Positions 1 to 8,719 are shown, counted from the stretch's first letter. The stretch: DNA of 64,000 bases from CALDSL01 sp039810245 (GCA_039810245.1 JBDHWQ010000002.1:62001-126000); one strand, 5' to 3'. Numbers and translations: made by a program. The notes: generated from the letters alone by a model not told the origin.

Positions 1-704
1 TGGATGCAATCCGCATCTCGGATACCAAGGTATTCGTTGGCTTCCTGCTGGGCGGCGCGCTCCCCTGGCTGATTTCTTCGCTCTCGATCCGCGCCGTGTC
101 TCGCGCCGCGAGCGAGATTGTGGAAGAAGTTCGCGCCCAGTTCCGCATCCCGGGCATTCTCGAAGGCACTGTCGCACCGGACTACGCTCGCGTGGTTGGC
201 ATCTCCACCCGCTCATCGCAGAAAGAGTTGCTGCCCCTGGCGGCGATCTCCGTCCTGCTTCCGCTGGTGGTTGGCCTGGTACTGCAGGTGGAAGCCTTGG
301 GCGGCTTCCTGGCGGGCGTGATCCTCAGCGGCCAGTTGCTGGCGGTCTTTATGGCCAATGCCGGCGGCGCCTGGGATAACGCCAAGAAGGCGATCGAGGA
401 CGAGCCGCGCGACCTGGTGGGCAATACGGGCAAGGGCTCCGAGCGCCACAAGGCGGGCGTGGTGGGCGATACCGTAGGGGATCCATTGAAGGATACCGCC
501 GGTCCTGCGCTCAACCCGATGATCAAAGTCGTCAACCTCGTTTCGCTGCTGGCTGCGCCTCTGATCGTCAGCTACCAGAACCTGGGCGTTGGCGGTTGGA
601 TCGTCGTGTTACTACTGGTCGGCGGTGTGGTATGGGGCATCATGCAGAGCAAGCGCCCCTCGGTCGAAATTGGCGGCGAGCCAAAGGTGCAGACCGTCAA
701 GTAA
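1..704 (+). CDS. hppA: Membrane-bound ion-translocating pyrophosphatase, C-terminal part
   Basis: This is the last 233 residues of an ion-pumping inorganic pyrophosphatase; the reading frame is open from base 3, so the N-terminal two thirds lies outside the window. The family couples PPi hydrolysis to H+ or Na+ export through a bundle of about 16 membrane helices. Visible here are the conserved cytoplasmic motif with KAGVVGDTVGDPLKDTAGPA (window about 453-512), which includes lysine and aspartates that bind Mg-PPi, and the last hydrophobic helices before the short tail. The residues that tell H+ from Na+ pumps and K+ dependence are not in the window, so ion choice is unknown. Confidence 0.95.
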   Translation, partial: DAIRISDTKVFVGFLLGGALPWLISSLSIRAVSRAASEIVEEVRAQFRIPGILEGTVAPDYARVVGISTRSSQKELLPLAAISVLLPLVVGLVLQVEALGGFLAGVILSGQLLAVFMANAGGAWDNAKKAIEDEPRDLVGNTGKGSERHKAGVVGDTVGDPLKDTAGPALNPMIKVVNLVSLLAAPLIVSYQNLGVGGWIVVLLLVGGVVWGIMQSKRPSVEIGGEPKVQTVK

Positions 705-727
705 GCTGGTTCAGTATTGGAAACATC

Positions 728-752
728 AGAGCCCGGACGCTGTCCGGGCTCT
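728..752. terminator. Perfect 11-bp hairpin between hppA and rluA-like gene
   Basis: Bases 728-738 (AGAGCCCGGAC) pair perfectly with 742-752 around a 3-nt loop. It sits between two convergent genes (stops at 704 and 781). There is no T tract on either side, so it is a terminator-like hairpin that may act in both directions rather than a textbook intrinsic terminator. Confidence 0.6.
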
Positions 753-780
753 GTGCTATCTCACAACATGGCTATTGTGA

Positions 781-1440
781 TCATCGCAGCATGATTAATG
801 CTGCGGAAAAATCTTCCGGATAGGGCGTTTCATATGTCACATCTGCCCCGCTCATAGGATGTTGGAATCCAATCCGCGCTGCGTGCAACGCCGGCCGCGC
901 AATGATCTCACTCTCCCGTGATCCATACAGGGTATCCCCAAGCAGGGGCAGCCCCAGCGCGGCCAGGTGCGCGCGTACCTGATGCGTGTAGCCACTATGG
1001 GGTTGGGCTTCCACCAGGCAGGTGAAAGCGAAGTTTTCCAACACGCGCAGGCTGGTAGAAGCCGGCTTGCCACGCTGCGCATCGACGCGCGTACGATGCC
1101 GCCGGTCCGCATTGACCCGTAGCGGTGCATCCGTTAAAAGGCTTTCCCATTCCGGCGCGCCTTCCACCAGCGCGTGATAGGTTTTCCGTACTGCTCTCGC
1201 CTCGAACTGCAAGTTCAACGACCGGTGGGCCTGCGGGCTGCGCGCAAAGACGATCACTCCACTGGTGTCTTTATCCAGCCGGTGAACCGTCCAGACGCGC
1301 CCATATTGGAATTTCAGCCACTCAGCCAGGTTGGGTAGCTCAGGCTGGTAGCCATCCTGGATAGTCAGCAGGCCGGCCGGCTTGTTGACTACCAGAATGG
1401 CTTCATCTTCCCACAATACCTCTGGCGCTCTCTCCGCCAT
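781..1440 (-). CDS. RluA-family pseudouridine synthase
   Basis: 219 aa. It isomerises uridine to pseudouridine in rRNA or tRNA. The catalytic motif HRLDKDTSG is at residues 53-61, with the nucleophilic aspartate at D56. The start of the fold (VVNKPAGLLT) and the C-terminal H-x-R-x-H region (THQVRAHLAALGLPLLGDTLYG) match RluA/RluC/RluD. There is no N-terminal S4 domain, so this is the short single-domain type. The target base cannot be told from sequence. The ATG at 1440 lies just downstream of the aldo/keto reductase stop (1444), so the two genes are probably co-transcribed. Confidence 0.9.
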   Translation of the reverse strand: MAERAPEVLWEDEAILVVNKPAGLLTIQDGYQPELPNLAEWLKFQYGRVWTVHRLDKDTSGVIVFARSPQAHRSLNLQFEARAVRKTYHALVEGAPEWESLLTDAPLRVNADRRHRTRVDAQRGKPASTSLRVLENFAFTCLVEAQPHSGYTHQVRAHLAALGLPLLGDTLYGSRESEIIARPALHAARIGFQHPMSGADVTYETPYPEDFSAALIMLR

Positions 1441-1443
1441 GTC

Positions 1444-2415
1444 TTACCAGGCGTAGGCCTTGGGTGCTTCACCGCCCGGCCCAGGCCAGATCTCGTCCAG
1501 CCGCGCCATCGCCGTGTCATCCAGGATGATATCCAGCGCGCGCAGGCTGCCGCGCACCTGTTCCACGGTGCGCGGGCCGATGATTGGCGCGGTAACAACC
1601 GGGTTCTTCAACAGCCAGGCCAGCGCTACGTCGGCCGGCTGCTCGCCCATCTCCATGCAGAAGCGCTCCCAATCTTCGATACGCTGGCGATATTTTTCAA
1701 TATTCTTCTGCACGCCTTCGCTGGCGCGACGGCCTTCGCGTGCCTTTTGCAGCGCGCCGGCCAGCGCACCGCCCATCAGCGGGCTCCACGGGATGATGCC
1801 CAGTCCGTAGGCGCGGCACGCCGGAACCACTTCCAGCTCAATCGTGCGCTCGGCCAGGTTATACAGGCTTTGTTCACTGACCAATCCCAAAAAATGCCGC
1901 GCGCGGGCCGTTTCCATAGCCTGGGCAATATTCCATGCCGCAAAGTTGCTGCTGCCCACATACACCACCTTGCCCTGCTGTACCAGGATTTCCATTGCCT
2001 GCCACACCTCTTCCCACGGGGAATTCGAATCGATGTGGTGCATCTGGTACAGGTCGATATGGTCGGTTTGCATGCGCCGCAGGCTTTGCTCGCACGCCTC
2101 GCGGATGTGATAGGCGGAAAGGTGCTGCTGGTTGGGCCATTCTCCCATGCGTCCGTAAACCTTGGTAGCCAGCACCACCTTTTCGCGCCGGCCGCCGCCC
2201 TGCGCGAACCAGCGGCCGAGGATATTTTCCGTGACGCCTTCACCAATCTTCCAGCCATAAACGTTGGCGGTGTCGAAAAAATTGATGCCCTCGTCCAGTG
2301 CCGCATCCATAATCTTGAAGCTGTCTTCTTCACTGGTCTGCGGGCCAAAATTCATCGTACCCAGGCACAGACGGCTGACTTTCAGCCCGGTTCTTCCCAA
2401 ATGTGTATATTCCAT
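1444..2415 (-). CDS. Aldo/keto reductase
   Basis: 323 aa, NADPH-dependent oxidoreductase of the AKR superfamily, cytosolic TIM barrel. The catalytic tetrad is visible: D48 and Y53 in FFDTANVYG, K85 in VLATKVYG, and H126 in DLYQMHHID. The C-terminal NADP-binding segment (TAPIIGPRTVEQV) is present. It resembles the YghZ/Tas-like group that includes potassium-channel beta-subunit relatives; the substrate is unknown. The ATG is preceded by AAGAGGA at a normal distance. It lies 22 bp after the M14 peptidase gene and upstream of the pseudouridine synthase, all on the minus strand. Confidence 0.92.
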   Translation of the reverse strand: MEYTHLGRTGLKVSRLCLGTMNFGPQTSEEDSFKIMDAALDEGINFFDTANVYGWKIGEGVTENILGRWFAQGGGRREKVVLATKVYGRMGEWPNQQHLSAYHIREACEQSLRRMQTDHIDLYQMHHIDSNSPWEEVWQAMEILVQQGKVVYVGSSNFAAWNIAQAMETARARHFLGLVSEQSLYNLAERTIELEVVPACRAYGLGIIPWSPLMGGALAGALQKAREGRRASEGVQKNIEKYRQRIEDWERFCMEMGEQPADVALAWLLKNPVVTAPIIGPRTVEQVRGSLRALDIILDDTAMARLDEIWPGPGGEAPKAYAW

Positions 2416-2437
2416 CGTTTATCCTCTTCTTGCCTGA

Positions 2438-4111
2438 CTATTCGTTCCCAAGATTTAGAGTCTTGCGCACCACGCCGGCGCGCTCGCTGATGATGCTCAC
2501 TGTCACGCTGCTGCTCGGATCAGCTTCTACTACCCAGTAGGCCAAGGCGCGGTTATCCGTCGCTGCCGTGTCCAGTGCAAAGCCAAACTTATTGCTGCGC
2601 CCTTCCAGGTGCTCCAGATCGATCTCACTACGGCCTTCCACCAACCGCCCACCGGCTGGCAGCTCAATCCGCGCGCGCACCGGGCGTACAGCCCTTTGTT
2701 TGCGCGCCTGGTTGGTGGTACTGGTGCCCAGATAGCCCGAATTTTCTACCCCCACGCGGATCGCCCATGTGCGCTCGCCCAGACGCCGTGCTTCCAGCAG
2801 TGGCAGTTCCAGGCGCGGCAGCATATCACCCAGCGCCAGAACAAAGGGCAGGTGGCGCGAGACTTCGTCTTCCAGCAGGTGTTCGGGCGGGTTGCGCCAG
2901 GTATGGATCATGTTCCAGCCGCCCAGCTCCACCGCACCTAGCTGCGGGTGTTGGTACGGTCGCCATTCCTCGAAACCGCCCGGGCCAATGTTTTCATCCG
3001 CCCAGCGCAGCACTGTCAAATCGTCCTCAGCAGGGTGGTCGGCAAACCACTCCATCACCGACTTCTTCTGGATGCCGGCCGCGCTGGCCAAATCCCACAG
3101 CTCGATGGTAAAGGCAATCATGCCGAACTGGTCGTACACCCAATCGTCGAACGCGCCGTAGGTGACCTCGTTCGGCTCGAAGCGGAATTCGTGGTAGGTG
3201 GACATGTTCGGATAGCCGGTGAGGTCTGTGCCGATTTTTCCCAGGCGCTTGTACAACGTCACATCGCCAAAATCCATCTGGTCATCCGGTCGTGTGCTGT
3301 ATGGGCGCAGCAGTACGCGGCTGTACGTGTGGAACGTTAGCGCTACGTTGATGTTGGCATGCCCGGCCACAAACCGCACCACCGATTGGATTTCCGGCTC
3401 CGAAGCAGGGTAGTCCCCCGCGCCGCGCTGGTCAGCCTCAGGCCGCCATTGAAATGGAAAATTGCGGTTAAAGTCCAGACCGGAAAGGCTGGGCGGGATG
3501 GGAATGGTGAAGCCGTCATAATCCTCGATGATCCCTTCGGTCAGCAGGCGGTAGTACTCGCCGCCGCTCTCATCCGGCGCGCGCTTTTCCAGCATGCGCG
3601 CATCGCTAGCGCTAATTTTCCAATCTCCGGCGTCATCGCGGATGCGCATTTGCAGGATCTTCCCGTCGCCGTCGATGTCTTTCTCCACCAGACCCGGCTT
3701 TTGCTCGGCGTGAGGGTAGGCGCGCACACCGGAACGGATGAAGCGCGGTGATGGGGCCATAGCTTGCGCTGCGCCATCCGGGTTGATGCGCGGCACGGCA
3801 TATACGACGCACCGGTCGAGCATTCGGGTGATGCGCGCATTCTCGCCGTAGCCTTCGAGCAGGTGGTGCAGGATGTACAGCACCGCTGTTGTGCCGGCCA
3901 GCTCGGTGGCGTGGATATTTGCATCGAGCCACAGCGCTGGTTTTTCCGTATCCGGTCCGCTGGCAGCATTGGTCAGTGTCACCTGCCACACCGGCCGGCC
4001 TTCGTAACTCTGGCCGATCACGTTCAGACGGAAGAGTGCCGGGTAACGCTCGGCCCAATCGTTGAGAACCTGTTCCAGCTCTTCATTCTGGTAGTAGTGT
4101 TGGAAATTCAT
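2438..4111 (-). CDS. M14-family zinc carboxypeptidase
   Basis: 557 aa. Metallo-carboxypeptidase. The first zinc motif is H67-x2-E70 (NIHATE). The third zinc histidine is in ALTFHTYSR and the catalytic glutamate is in FTIELWDL. The N-terminal 330 residues form the peptidase domain. The rest (from about 410) resembles a beta-rich accessory region. No signal peptide is seen, so it is probably cytoplasmic unless exported by another route. Start ATG 4111 follows GGGAAG with 5-nt spacing. It heads a minus-strand run with the aldo/keto reductase and RluA-like gene. Substrate specificity cannot be read from the sequence. Confidence 0.9.
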   Translation of the reverse strand: MNFQHYYQNEELEQVLNDWAERYPALFRLNVIGQSYEGRPVWQVTLTNAASGPDTEKPALWLDANIHATELAGTTAVLYILHHLLEGYGENARITRMLDRCVVYAVPRINPDGAAQAMAPSPRFIRSGVRAYPHAEQKPGLVEKDIDGDGKILQMRIRDDAGDWKISASDARMLEKRAPDESGGEYYRLLTEGIIEDYDGFTIPIPPSLSGLDFNRNFPFQWRPEADQRGAGDYPASEPEIQSVVRFVAGHANINVALTFHTYSRVLLRPYSTRPDDQMDFGDVTLYKRLGKIGTDLTGYPNMSTYHEFRFEPNEVTYGAFDDWVYDQFGMIAFTIELWDLASAAGIQKKSVMEWFADHPAEDDLTVLRWADENIGPGGFEEWRPYQHPQLGAVELGGWNMIHTWRNPPEHLLEDEVSRHLPFVLALGDMLPRLELPLLEARRLGERTWAIRVGVENSGYLGTSTTNQARKQRAVRPVRARIELPAGGRLVEGRSEIDLEHLEGRSNKFGFALDTAATDNRALAYWVVEADPSSSVTVSIISERAGVVRKTLNLGNE

Positions 4112-4186
4112 GCATGCTTCCCGGCGTTATAAGATCGATATTCCACGCCGGCATGTGGTTCGCCGCCGTAGGAGATATCGGGTTTC

Positions 4187-4196
4187 ATTATACAAT
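4187..4196. promoter_or_regulatory. Overlapping divergent -10 elements (M14 peptidase / ABM gene)
   Basis: The decamer ATTATACAAT contains TATAAT on the minus strand (4187-4192) and TACAAT on the plus strand (4191-4196). Predicted starts are near 4180 (minus, about 69-nt leader to 4111) and near 4203 (plus, about 37-nt leader to 4240). Good -35 boxes are not obvious. Confidence 0.4.
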
Positions 4197-4239
4197 TGAT
4201 TGAGAACCATCACCCGGTCGGAAAGAAGGAGAAGAACGC

Positions 4240-4560
4240 ATGCACATTGTTCTGGTAAACATCCAGGTGAAGCCCGAGAGTGTCCAGCCATTCCTCACTC
4301 TGACGGAAGATAATGCTCGCAATAGCCTGCAAGAGCCGGGCGTGGTGCGCTTCGATGTGCTCCAGCAGCAGGACGCGCCGGATCGCTTTGTGCTGGTGGA
4401 AGTCTACCATCACCCGCAAGACCAGGAAGCCCACCGCCAGACCGCGCATTATCAGCGCTGGCGCGATGGGGTTAAGGACATGATGGCCGCAGACCGGGTG
4501 GGCGTGCGTTATACCAACCATTTCCCCGCCGACGAGGATTGGAATGCCCGCCCACTTTGA
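4240..4560 (+). CDS. Antibiotic biosynthesis monooxygenase (ABM) domain protein
   Basis: 106 aa, a single ABM domain of dimeric alpha-beta barrel fold (LsrG/YgiN-like). The N-terminal strand (HIVLVNIQVKPE) and the core motif with EPGVVRFDVLQQQDAPDRF followed by EVYHH are typical. Family members are small quinol monooxygenases or isomerases; the reaction here is unknown. The start ATG has AAGGAG with 8-nt spacing. The end of this gene overlaps the alcohol dehydrogenase start by 17 bp, so the pair is translationally coupled. They may act on the same carbonyl or quinone substrate, which is inference. Confidence 0.85.
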   Translation: MHIVLVNIQVKPESVQPFLTLTEDNARNSLQEPGVVRFDVLQQQDAPDRFVLVEVYHHPQDQEAHRQTAHYQRWRDGVKDMMAADRVGVRYTNHFPADEDWNARPL

Positions 4561-5704
4561 TTTTGCCACTGCCGGGCGCATCGTCTTTGGCGCCGGCGTA
4601 TTGCAGCAGTTGAAGGATATTCTGCCCGCGCTTGGGCACAATATTCTCCTGGTCACTGGCAGCGGCGGCGCCAACCCTGAACGTCTGCATACCCTGCTGC
4701 GCGAGCTGGGGGTGAACTGGCTGCCGGTGCAGGTGATCGGCGAACCGGACCTGCGCTTCCTGTACGCTGCGCTGGAGCAGGCCCGTGCCGCGCAGCCCGA
4801 TGTGGTGGTGGCCTTTGGCGGCGGCAGCGCATTGGATACCGGCAAGGCCCTGGCCGCTCTGTTTCCCAACCCCGGCGATCCGCTGGATTACCTGGAAGTT
4901 GTGGGCAATAACCAGCCCCTGCGCACACCTGCCCTGCCGGTGGTGGCCATCCCCACCACTGCTGGCACCGGGTCAGAAGTCACACGCAACGCTGTGCTGG
5001 CCGTACCGCAGCAGAAGGTTAAAGTCAGCCTGCGCAGCCCGTGGATGCTGCCACGCGTGGCGATCATCGACCCTGAGCTGACCTATTCGCTCCCGCCCGA
5101 GATAACTGCCAGCACCGGAATGGATGCACTCACCCAGGTTCTGGAGCCGTTTGTGTCCATCCGCGCGAACGCCATCACCGATGTGTTTTGCCGCGATGGT
5201 CTGCTGCGTGCTGGCCGTTCGCTGCGCGCCGCGTTTGAGGATGGACACAACCCGGCCGCACGCGAGGATATGGCTCTAGCCAGCCTGTTTGGCGGTCTGG
5301 CGCTCGCGAATGCCGGGTTGGGAGCAGTGCATGGCTTTGCTTCGCCGTTGTGTGGCATGTACCCGGCCCCGCATGGCGCGGTCTGCGCCGCGCTGCTGGC
5401 TGAAACCACGCGCATCAACATCCGCGCCCTGGAGCAGCGTGAGCCTGCCAGCCCAGCCCTTGATCGTTACAGCGAGGCGGCGCGCATTCTCACCGGCCGG
5501 CCAGTTGCTGCACGCAAGGATTTGGTCACCTTCCTGGCTGAGCTAACTGCCGCGCTGCGCATCCCACCGTTGGGTGACTGGGGCGTGCACGCCGCGGATG
5601 TGCCGGCTGTGGTAGAGAAGGCTGCTTTGGCATCCAGCATTAAAGCCAATTCCATCCGCCTGACGCCGGAAGAGCTGGCCGAAATTCTGGAAACCTGTAT
5701 TTGA
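4544..5704 (+). CDS. Iron-type (group III) alcohol dehydrogenase with altered metal site
   Basis: 386 aa. NAD(P)-binding motif GGGSALDTGK at 92-101 and TTAGTGSEVT at 138-147 place it in the iron-containing ADH / maleylacetate reductase superfamily. In E. coli FucO the metal ligands are D196, H200, H263 and H277. Here the matching positions are D194, Q198, H263 and H277, and the catalytic-site histidine after H263 (H267 in FucO) is S267. So one ligand is Gln and a second His is lost. I recall relatives with the same DALTQ signature, so this looks like a subfamily rather than a decayed gene. It overlaps the ABM gene and ends in a strong terminator. Confidence 0.9.
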   Translation: MPAHFDFATAGRIVFGAGVLQQLKDILPALGHNILLVTGSGGANPERLHTLLRELGVNWLPVQVIGEPDLRFLYAALEQARAAQPDVVVAFGGGSALDTGKALAALFPNPGDPLDYLEVVGNNQPLRTPALPVVAIPTTAGTGSEVTRNAVLAVPQQKVKVSLRSPWMLPRVAIIDPELTYSLPPEITASTGMDALTQVLEPFVSIRANAITDVFCRDGLLRAGRSLRAAFEDGHNPAAREDMALASLFGGLALANAGLGAVHGFASPLCGMYPAPHGAVCAALLAETTRINIRALEQREPASPALDRYSEAARILTGRPVAARKDLVTFLAELTAALRIPPLGDWGVHAADVPAVVEKAALASSIKANSIRLTPEELAEILETCI

Positions 5705-5707
5705 AAC

Positions 5708-5744
5708 AAAGGGGCAGGGCGATGGATTCTCGCCCTGCCCCTTT
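5708..5744. terminator. Bidirectional intrinsic terminator
   Basis: A 15-bp perfect stem (5708-5722 with 5730-5744) with a 7-nt loop. It is flanked by A on the left and T on the right (AAAGGGGC...GCCCCTTTT), so it works as an intrinsic terminator for both the alcohol dehydrogenase (plus) and DegV (minus) genes. Confidence 0.9.
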
Positions 5745-5752
5745 TGCGTTTC

Positions 5753-6592
5753 TTACTCCGTGAAGAAGCTCACGCCCAGCACGCCTGGCCCGGCATGCGT
5801 CAGGATAGCGGGCGGCAGCTCATAAATTTCCACCCGGTTCATGCCCAGGTTGGCGCAGAATTCTTCCGCCAGCTCGCGCGCCAGTGTCTCGGCGCCGCCC
5901 TGCATCACGGCCAGGTGCGCATTAGGGCTGCGCGGGTATTGCGCGTACACCAGCTCGCGCATGCGCGCCAGGGCGCGCTTCTGTGTGCGCTGGCTTTCCA
6001 GGCTGGTGATCTGGTCTTTCTCCCAGGTGAGGATGGGCTTGACCTGCAGGATGCTGCCTACCAGCGCCTGTGCGCCGCCGATGCGCCCGCCGCGGCGCAG
6101 GAACTCCAGCGTATCTACCAAAAAATACACTTTCCAGCGTTTCGCGAAATCTTTGCAACGCTCGATGATTGTCTGGGCATCGAGGCCTTCTTTCGCCCAA
6201 CCGTCCGCCAGCAGCACCAGCTCGCCCAGCCCGGAGGCAATGATGTTCGTGTCCACCACGTGGATATCCGCGCCGGGAAATTCCTGTGCCGCGATCTCCG
6301 CCGAACGGTAGGTGCCGCTGACCTTGGCCGAAGGCGCCAGGACTACCACGCTTTCCCCGGCATCCAACAGCTCGCGATACACCGGTTCATACAGCGCTGG
6401 CGGCGGAGCGGCCGTTTTAGGCATCACCGGTGAAGTCATCAGCCGTTTGAGAAACATGGCCGAGTTAATTTCGCTGTCGTCTTTGTACGACTCATCCCCA
6501 AAATTGATGATCTGGGGAAGGTAGGGGATACCCAGCTTGCGCGCAAGCGCTACCGGCAGACCGGAAGTGGTGTCTGCGACAATCCTTACCAT
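5753..6592 (-). CDS. DegV family fatty-acid-binding protein
   Basis: 279 aa. DegV/FakB proteins bind a fatty acid and, in Firmicutes, present it to the FakA kinase. The N-terminal signature is present (VRIVADTTSGLP, residues 2-13), as are the central SGTYRSAEIAA motif and the C-terminal GPGVLGVSF tail that closes the lipid pocket. Length matches the family. No fakA-like gene is in the window. The ATG follows AAAGGA with 7-nt spacing. A TATAAT lies upstream at 6668-6673, just beyond the end of prs, so it may have its own promoter. Confidence 0.92.
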   Translation of the reverse strand: MVRIVADTTSGLPVALARKLGIPYLPQIINFGDESYKDDSEINSAMFLKRLMTSPVMPKTAAPPPALYEPVYRELLDAGESVVVLAPSAKVSGTYRSAEIAAQEFPGADIHVVDTNIIASGLGELVLLADGWAKEGLDAQTIIERCKDFAKRWKVYFLVDTLEFLRRGGRIGGAQALVGSILQVKPILTWEKDQITSLESQRTQKRALARMRELVYAQYPRSPNAHLAVMQGGAETLARELAEEFCANLGMNRVEIYELPPAILTHAGPGVLGVSFFTE

Positions 6593-6667
6593 TGGTTTGT
6601 CCTTTCAAAATAAAACCTGGTATGAAGAGTGGTGCGTGTTACGATGGGAAAACAAAAAGATATTTCA

Positions 6668-6673
6668 ATTATA
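6668..6673 (-). promoter_or_regulatory. Putative -10 for degV-family gene
   Basis: TATAAT on the minus strand, giving a predicted start near 6661 and a leader of about 69 nt before the ATG at 6592. No good -35 is seen 17 bp upstream. Confidence 0.35.
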
Positions 6674-6679
6674 GTACAT

Positions 6680-7630
6680 TTATGAATGCACCAGCTTCTC
6701 CGATATGCTGATGCCGCCATGCACGCGGGTGATGACTTCCGCCAGCAGCGGAGCGATGGATAACACTTCCAGCTTGCGGTGCTGTTTTTCAGGTGGGATG
6801 GGCAGCGTATTGGTCACCACCAGTTTGGCGATGCGCTCATCACGGTCGAGAATTTCCAGCGCCGTGGGCAGAAGCACCGGGTGCGTGATTGAAAAATACG
6901 TTTGGCCTTCCGCACCCTGCTGATAGAGCGCGTCAATCTGCTTCATTACGCTTCCGCTGGCGATCAGGTCATCAATCACAATCGGGATGCGACCGCGAAT
7001 ATCGCCCACCACGTGCGTGGTATGCGTTTCCTTTGGCCCGGTGCGGCGTTTGTGCATCACCACCAGCGGCAGGTTTAGAAACTCTGCGTACACGCCTGCC
7101 AGGCCTGCCCGACCCACGTCCGGGCTGACCACAGCAGCGTTGGCAAATTCGGGCTTGTGGAAATATTCGCCCAGCACCGGGATAGCGCTCAGCGGGTCGA
7201 CCGGGATGTTGAAAAACCCCTGGATGGCCATGTTGTGGATATCCACAAAGATCACGCGACTGGCGCCGGAGCTTTCCAGCAGGTTAGCGACCACCCGCGC
7301 GCTGATCGCCTCGCGGCCCTTGGCCATGCGGTCTTGCCGCGCATAAGGGAAGTAGGGGATCACTACGGTGACGCTGTGCGCGCTGGCGCGGCGGAAGGCA
7401 TCCAGGTACAGCACCAGCTCCATCACATGGTCATTGACCGGAGCCGGGCAGGGTTGCACCAGAAAGATGTCCTGGTCACGCACCACTTCATCAATCATCA
7501 CATGCGTTTCACTGTCCGGCATGGTGGTGGTGGTGGCTTTGCCCAGCGTGGTATCCAGGATATTGGCAATTTCTGCCGCCAGCGCGGGGTGCGCCATACC
7601 GGAAAATATGCGTAAAGGGTGCGTTGACAT
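6680..7630 (-). CDS. prs: Ribose-phosphate pyrophosphokinase (divergent)
   Basis: 316 aa. It makes PRPP from ribose 5-phosphate and ATP for nucleotide, His and Trp synthesis. Conserved parts are YFPYARQDR, the metal/ATP-site DIHNMAIQGFFNIPVD, and the basic flexible-loop residues KRR. The PRPP-binding loop is unusual: IDDLIASGSV where typical class I enzymes have a DDxxxTGGT-like loop. The usual REPITAK is REAISAR. It could be a working but diverged Prs or a relative with another pyrophosphate-transfer role. No second prs is visible here. SD GAGGAG precedes the ATG. It lies 20 bp after the P1 peptidase gene, so the two are probably one transcript. Confidence 0.85.
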   Translation of the reverse strand: MSTHPLRIFSGMAHPALAAEIANILDTTLGKATTTTMPDSETHVMIDEVVRDQDIFLVQPCPAPVNDHVMELVLYLDAFRRASAHSVTVVIPYFPYARQDRMAKGREAISARVVANLLESSGASRVIFVDIHNMAIQGFFNIPVDPLSAIPVLGEYFHKPEFANAAVVSPDVGRAGLAGVYAEFLNLPLVVMHKRRTGPKETHTTHVVGDIRGRIPIVIDDLIASGSVMKQIDALYQQGAEGQTYFSITHPVLLPTALEILDRDERIAKLVVTNTLPIPPEKQHRKLEVLSIAPLLAEVITRVHGGISISEKLVHS

Positions 7631-7650
7631 GCGAATCTCCTCTTCCGTGA

Positions 7651-8673
7651 TTATTCTACTGCCTGCGGCGCAGCCGTATAGCTGCGGTGCGATGGCAGCC
7701 CACCGGCCGGCTCGGCAGCCAGTACTGCGTTGACCACCGCGCTGGCAACCGCCTGGGCCGCGAACGCCCCCACAATGTTGACGTCCGCAGCGCGCCCGCC
7801 GGTAGCAATTGCGAAGATCGTGTCGCCATCCAGCATGGTGTGCGCCGGACGGATGCTCAGCGCCAGGCCATTGTGCGCCATCTGCGCCACCTTATTGGCT
7901 TCTTCTTTCGTCAGCCGGGCGTTGGTTGCCACTACTCCGATGACCGTGTTAGCCATGCTGGCAAAATGCAGGATGGTGCGTCCCGCCAGTGTCTTCATCG
8001 TCTCCAGCGTGTCGGCAAAGCGGCTGCCAGCTCCCAGCGTGATTGGCCCGGTTTGCAGGCTGCGCGCCCCGGCCAGAATTTCTCCCCCGCGCGGGTCGAC
8101 TACATCGCCAAACGCGTTTACCGCGATCATTGCTGCCACAAGCACGCCGCCGCCAGCGTCGATGCTGGCCTGCCCGATGCCGCTCTTCATCGCCTGTCCC
8201 ATGCCAAAGATCTTTCCCACACTGGCGCCCATTCCCGCGCCTACGTTGCCCTGCTCGGTGTTACTGCTGCGGGCTGCCAGGCAGGCCTGGTAGCCCATCT
8301 CGGCGGTGGGGCGCACCGTCGCGCTGCCCAGTCCCAGGTCGTACAGGATGGCAGAGGGAACGATCGGCACGCGCGCGTTCCCGGCATTGAAGCCTACCTT
8401 CTGCTCATCCAGGTAGCGTACCACACCGCTGGCCGCATCCAGCCCAAACGCTGACCCGCCGGCCAGCACCACCGCGTGCGCTTTCAGCACCATATGCATT
8501 GGTCGCAGCGCATCCGTTTCGCGCGTACCCGGGGCGCCGCCGCGCTGGTCAACGCCGGCTACCGCGCCGCGCTTGCACAGCACTACGGTGCAGCCGGTGA
8601 GCGCCTGCGCATCGTGCGCGTGCCCAACAAGAATCCCAGGAACATCCGTGAGAGCATTTCGTATACTTGCCAT
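7651..8673 (-). CDS. P1/S58-family peptidase (DmpA-like)
   Basis: 340 aa from the ATG at 8673, chosen because GAGG lies 8 nt upstream; a TTG at 8691 would add six residues. P1/DmpA peptidases are Ntn hydrolases that cleave themselves and then act as aminopeptidases. Visible hallmarks are LTDVPGILVGHA at the N-terminus, VVLAGGSAFGLDAA, the NTVIGVVATNA segment around the processing site, and the C-terminal DGDTIFAIATG. The expected self-cleavage is just before the small hydroxyl residue in the NT motif. No signal peptide is seen. The promoter is shared with divergent zwf. Confidence 0.88.
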   Translation of the reverse strand: MASIRNALTDVPGILVGHAHDAQALTGCTVVLCKRGAVAGVDQRGGAPGTRETDALRPMHMVLKAHAVVLAGGSAFGLDAASGVVRYLDEQKVGFNAGNARVPIVPSAILYDLGLGSATVRPTAEMGYQACLAARSSNTEQGNVGAGMGASVGKIFGMGQAMKSGIGQASIDAGGGVLVAAMIAVNAFGDVVDPRGGEILAGARSLQTGPITLGAGSRFADTLETMKTLAGRTILHFASMANTVIGVVATNARLTKEEANKVAQMAHNGLALSIRPAHTMLDGDTIFAIATGGRAADVNIVGAFAAQAVASAVVNAVLAAEPAGGLPSHRSYTAAPQAVE

Positions 8674-8711
8674 TTGGTACCTCGGTCGCAACTATGATTT
8701 CTTCACTCAGA

Positions 8712-8719
8712 ATTATAAT
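8712..8719. promoter_or_regulatory. Palindromic shared -10 between P1 peptidase and zwf
   Basis: The octamer ATTATAAT is its own reverse complement, so it gives TATAAT on both strands (plus 8714-8719, minus 8712-8717). Predicted leaders are about 37 nt to zwf (8763) and about 32 nt to the P1 peptidase ATG (8673). -35 boxes are poor. Confidence 0.5.
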
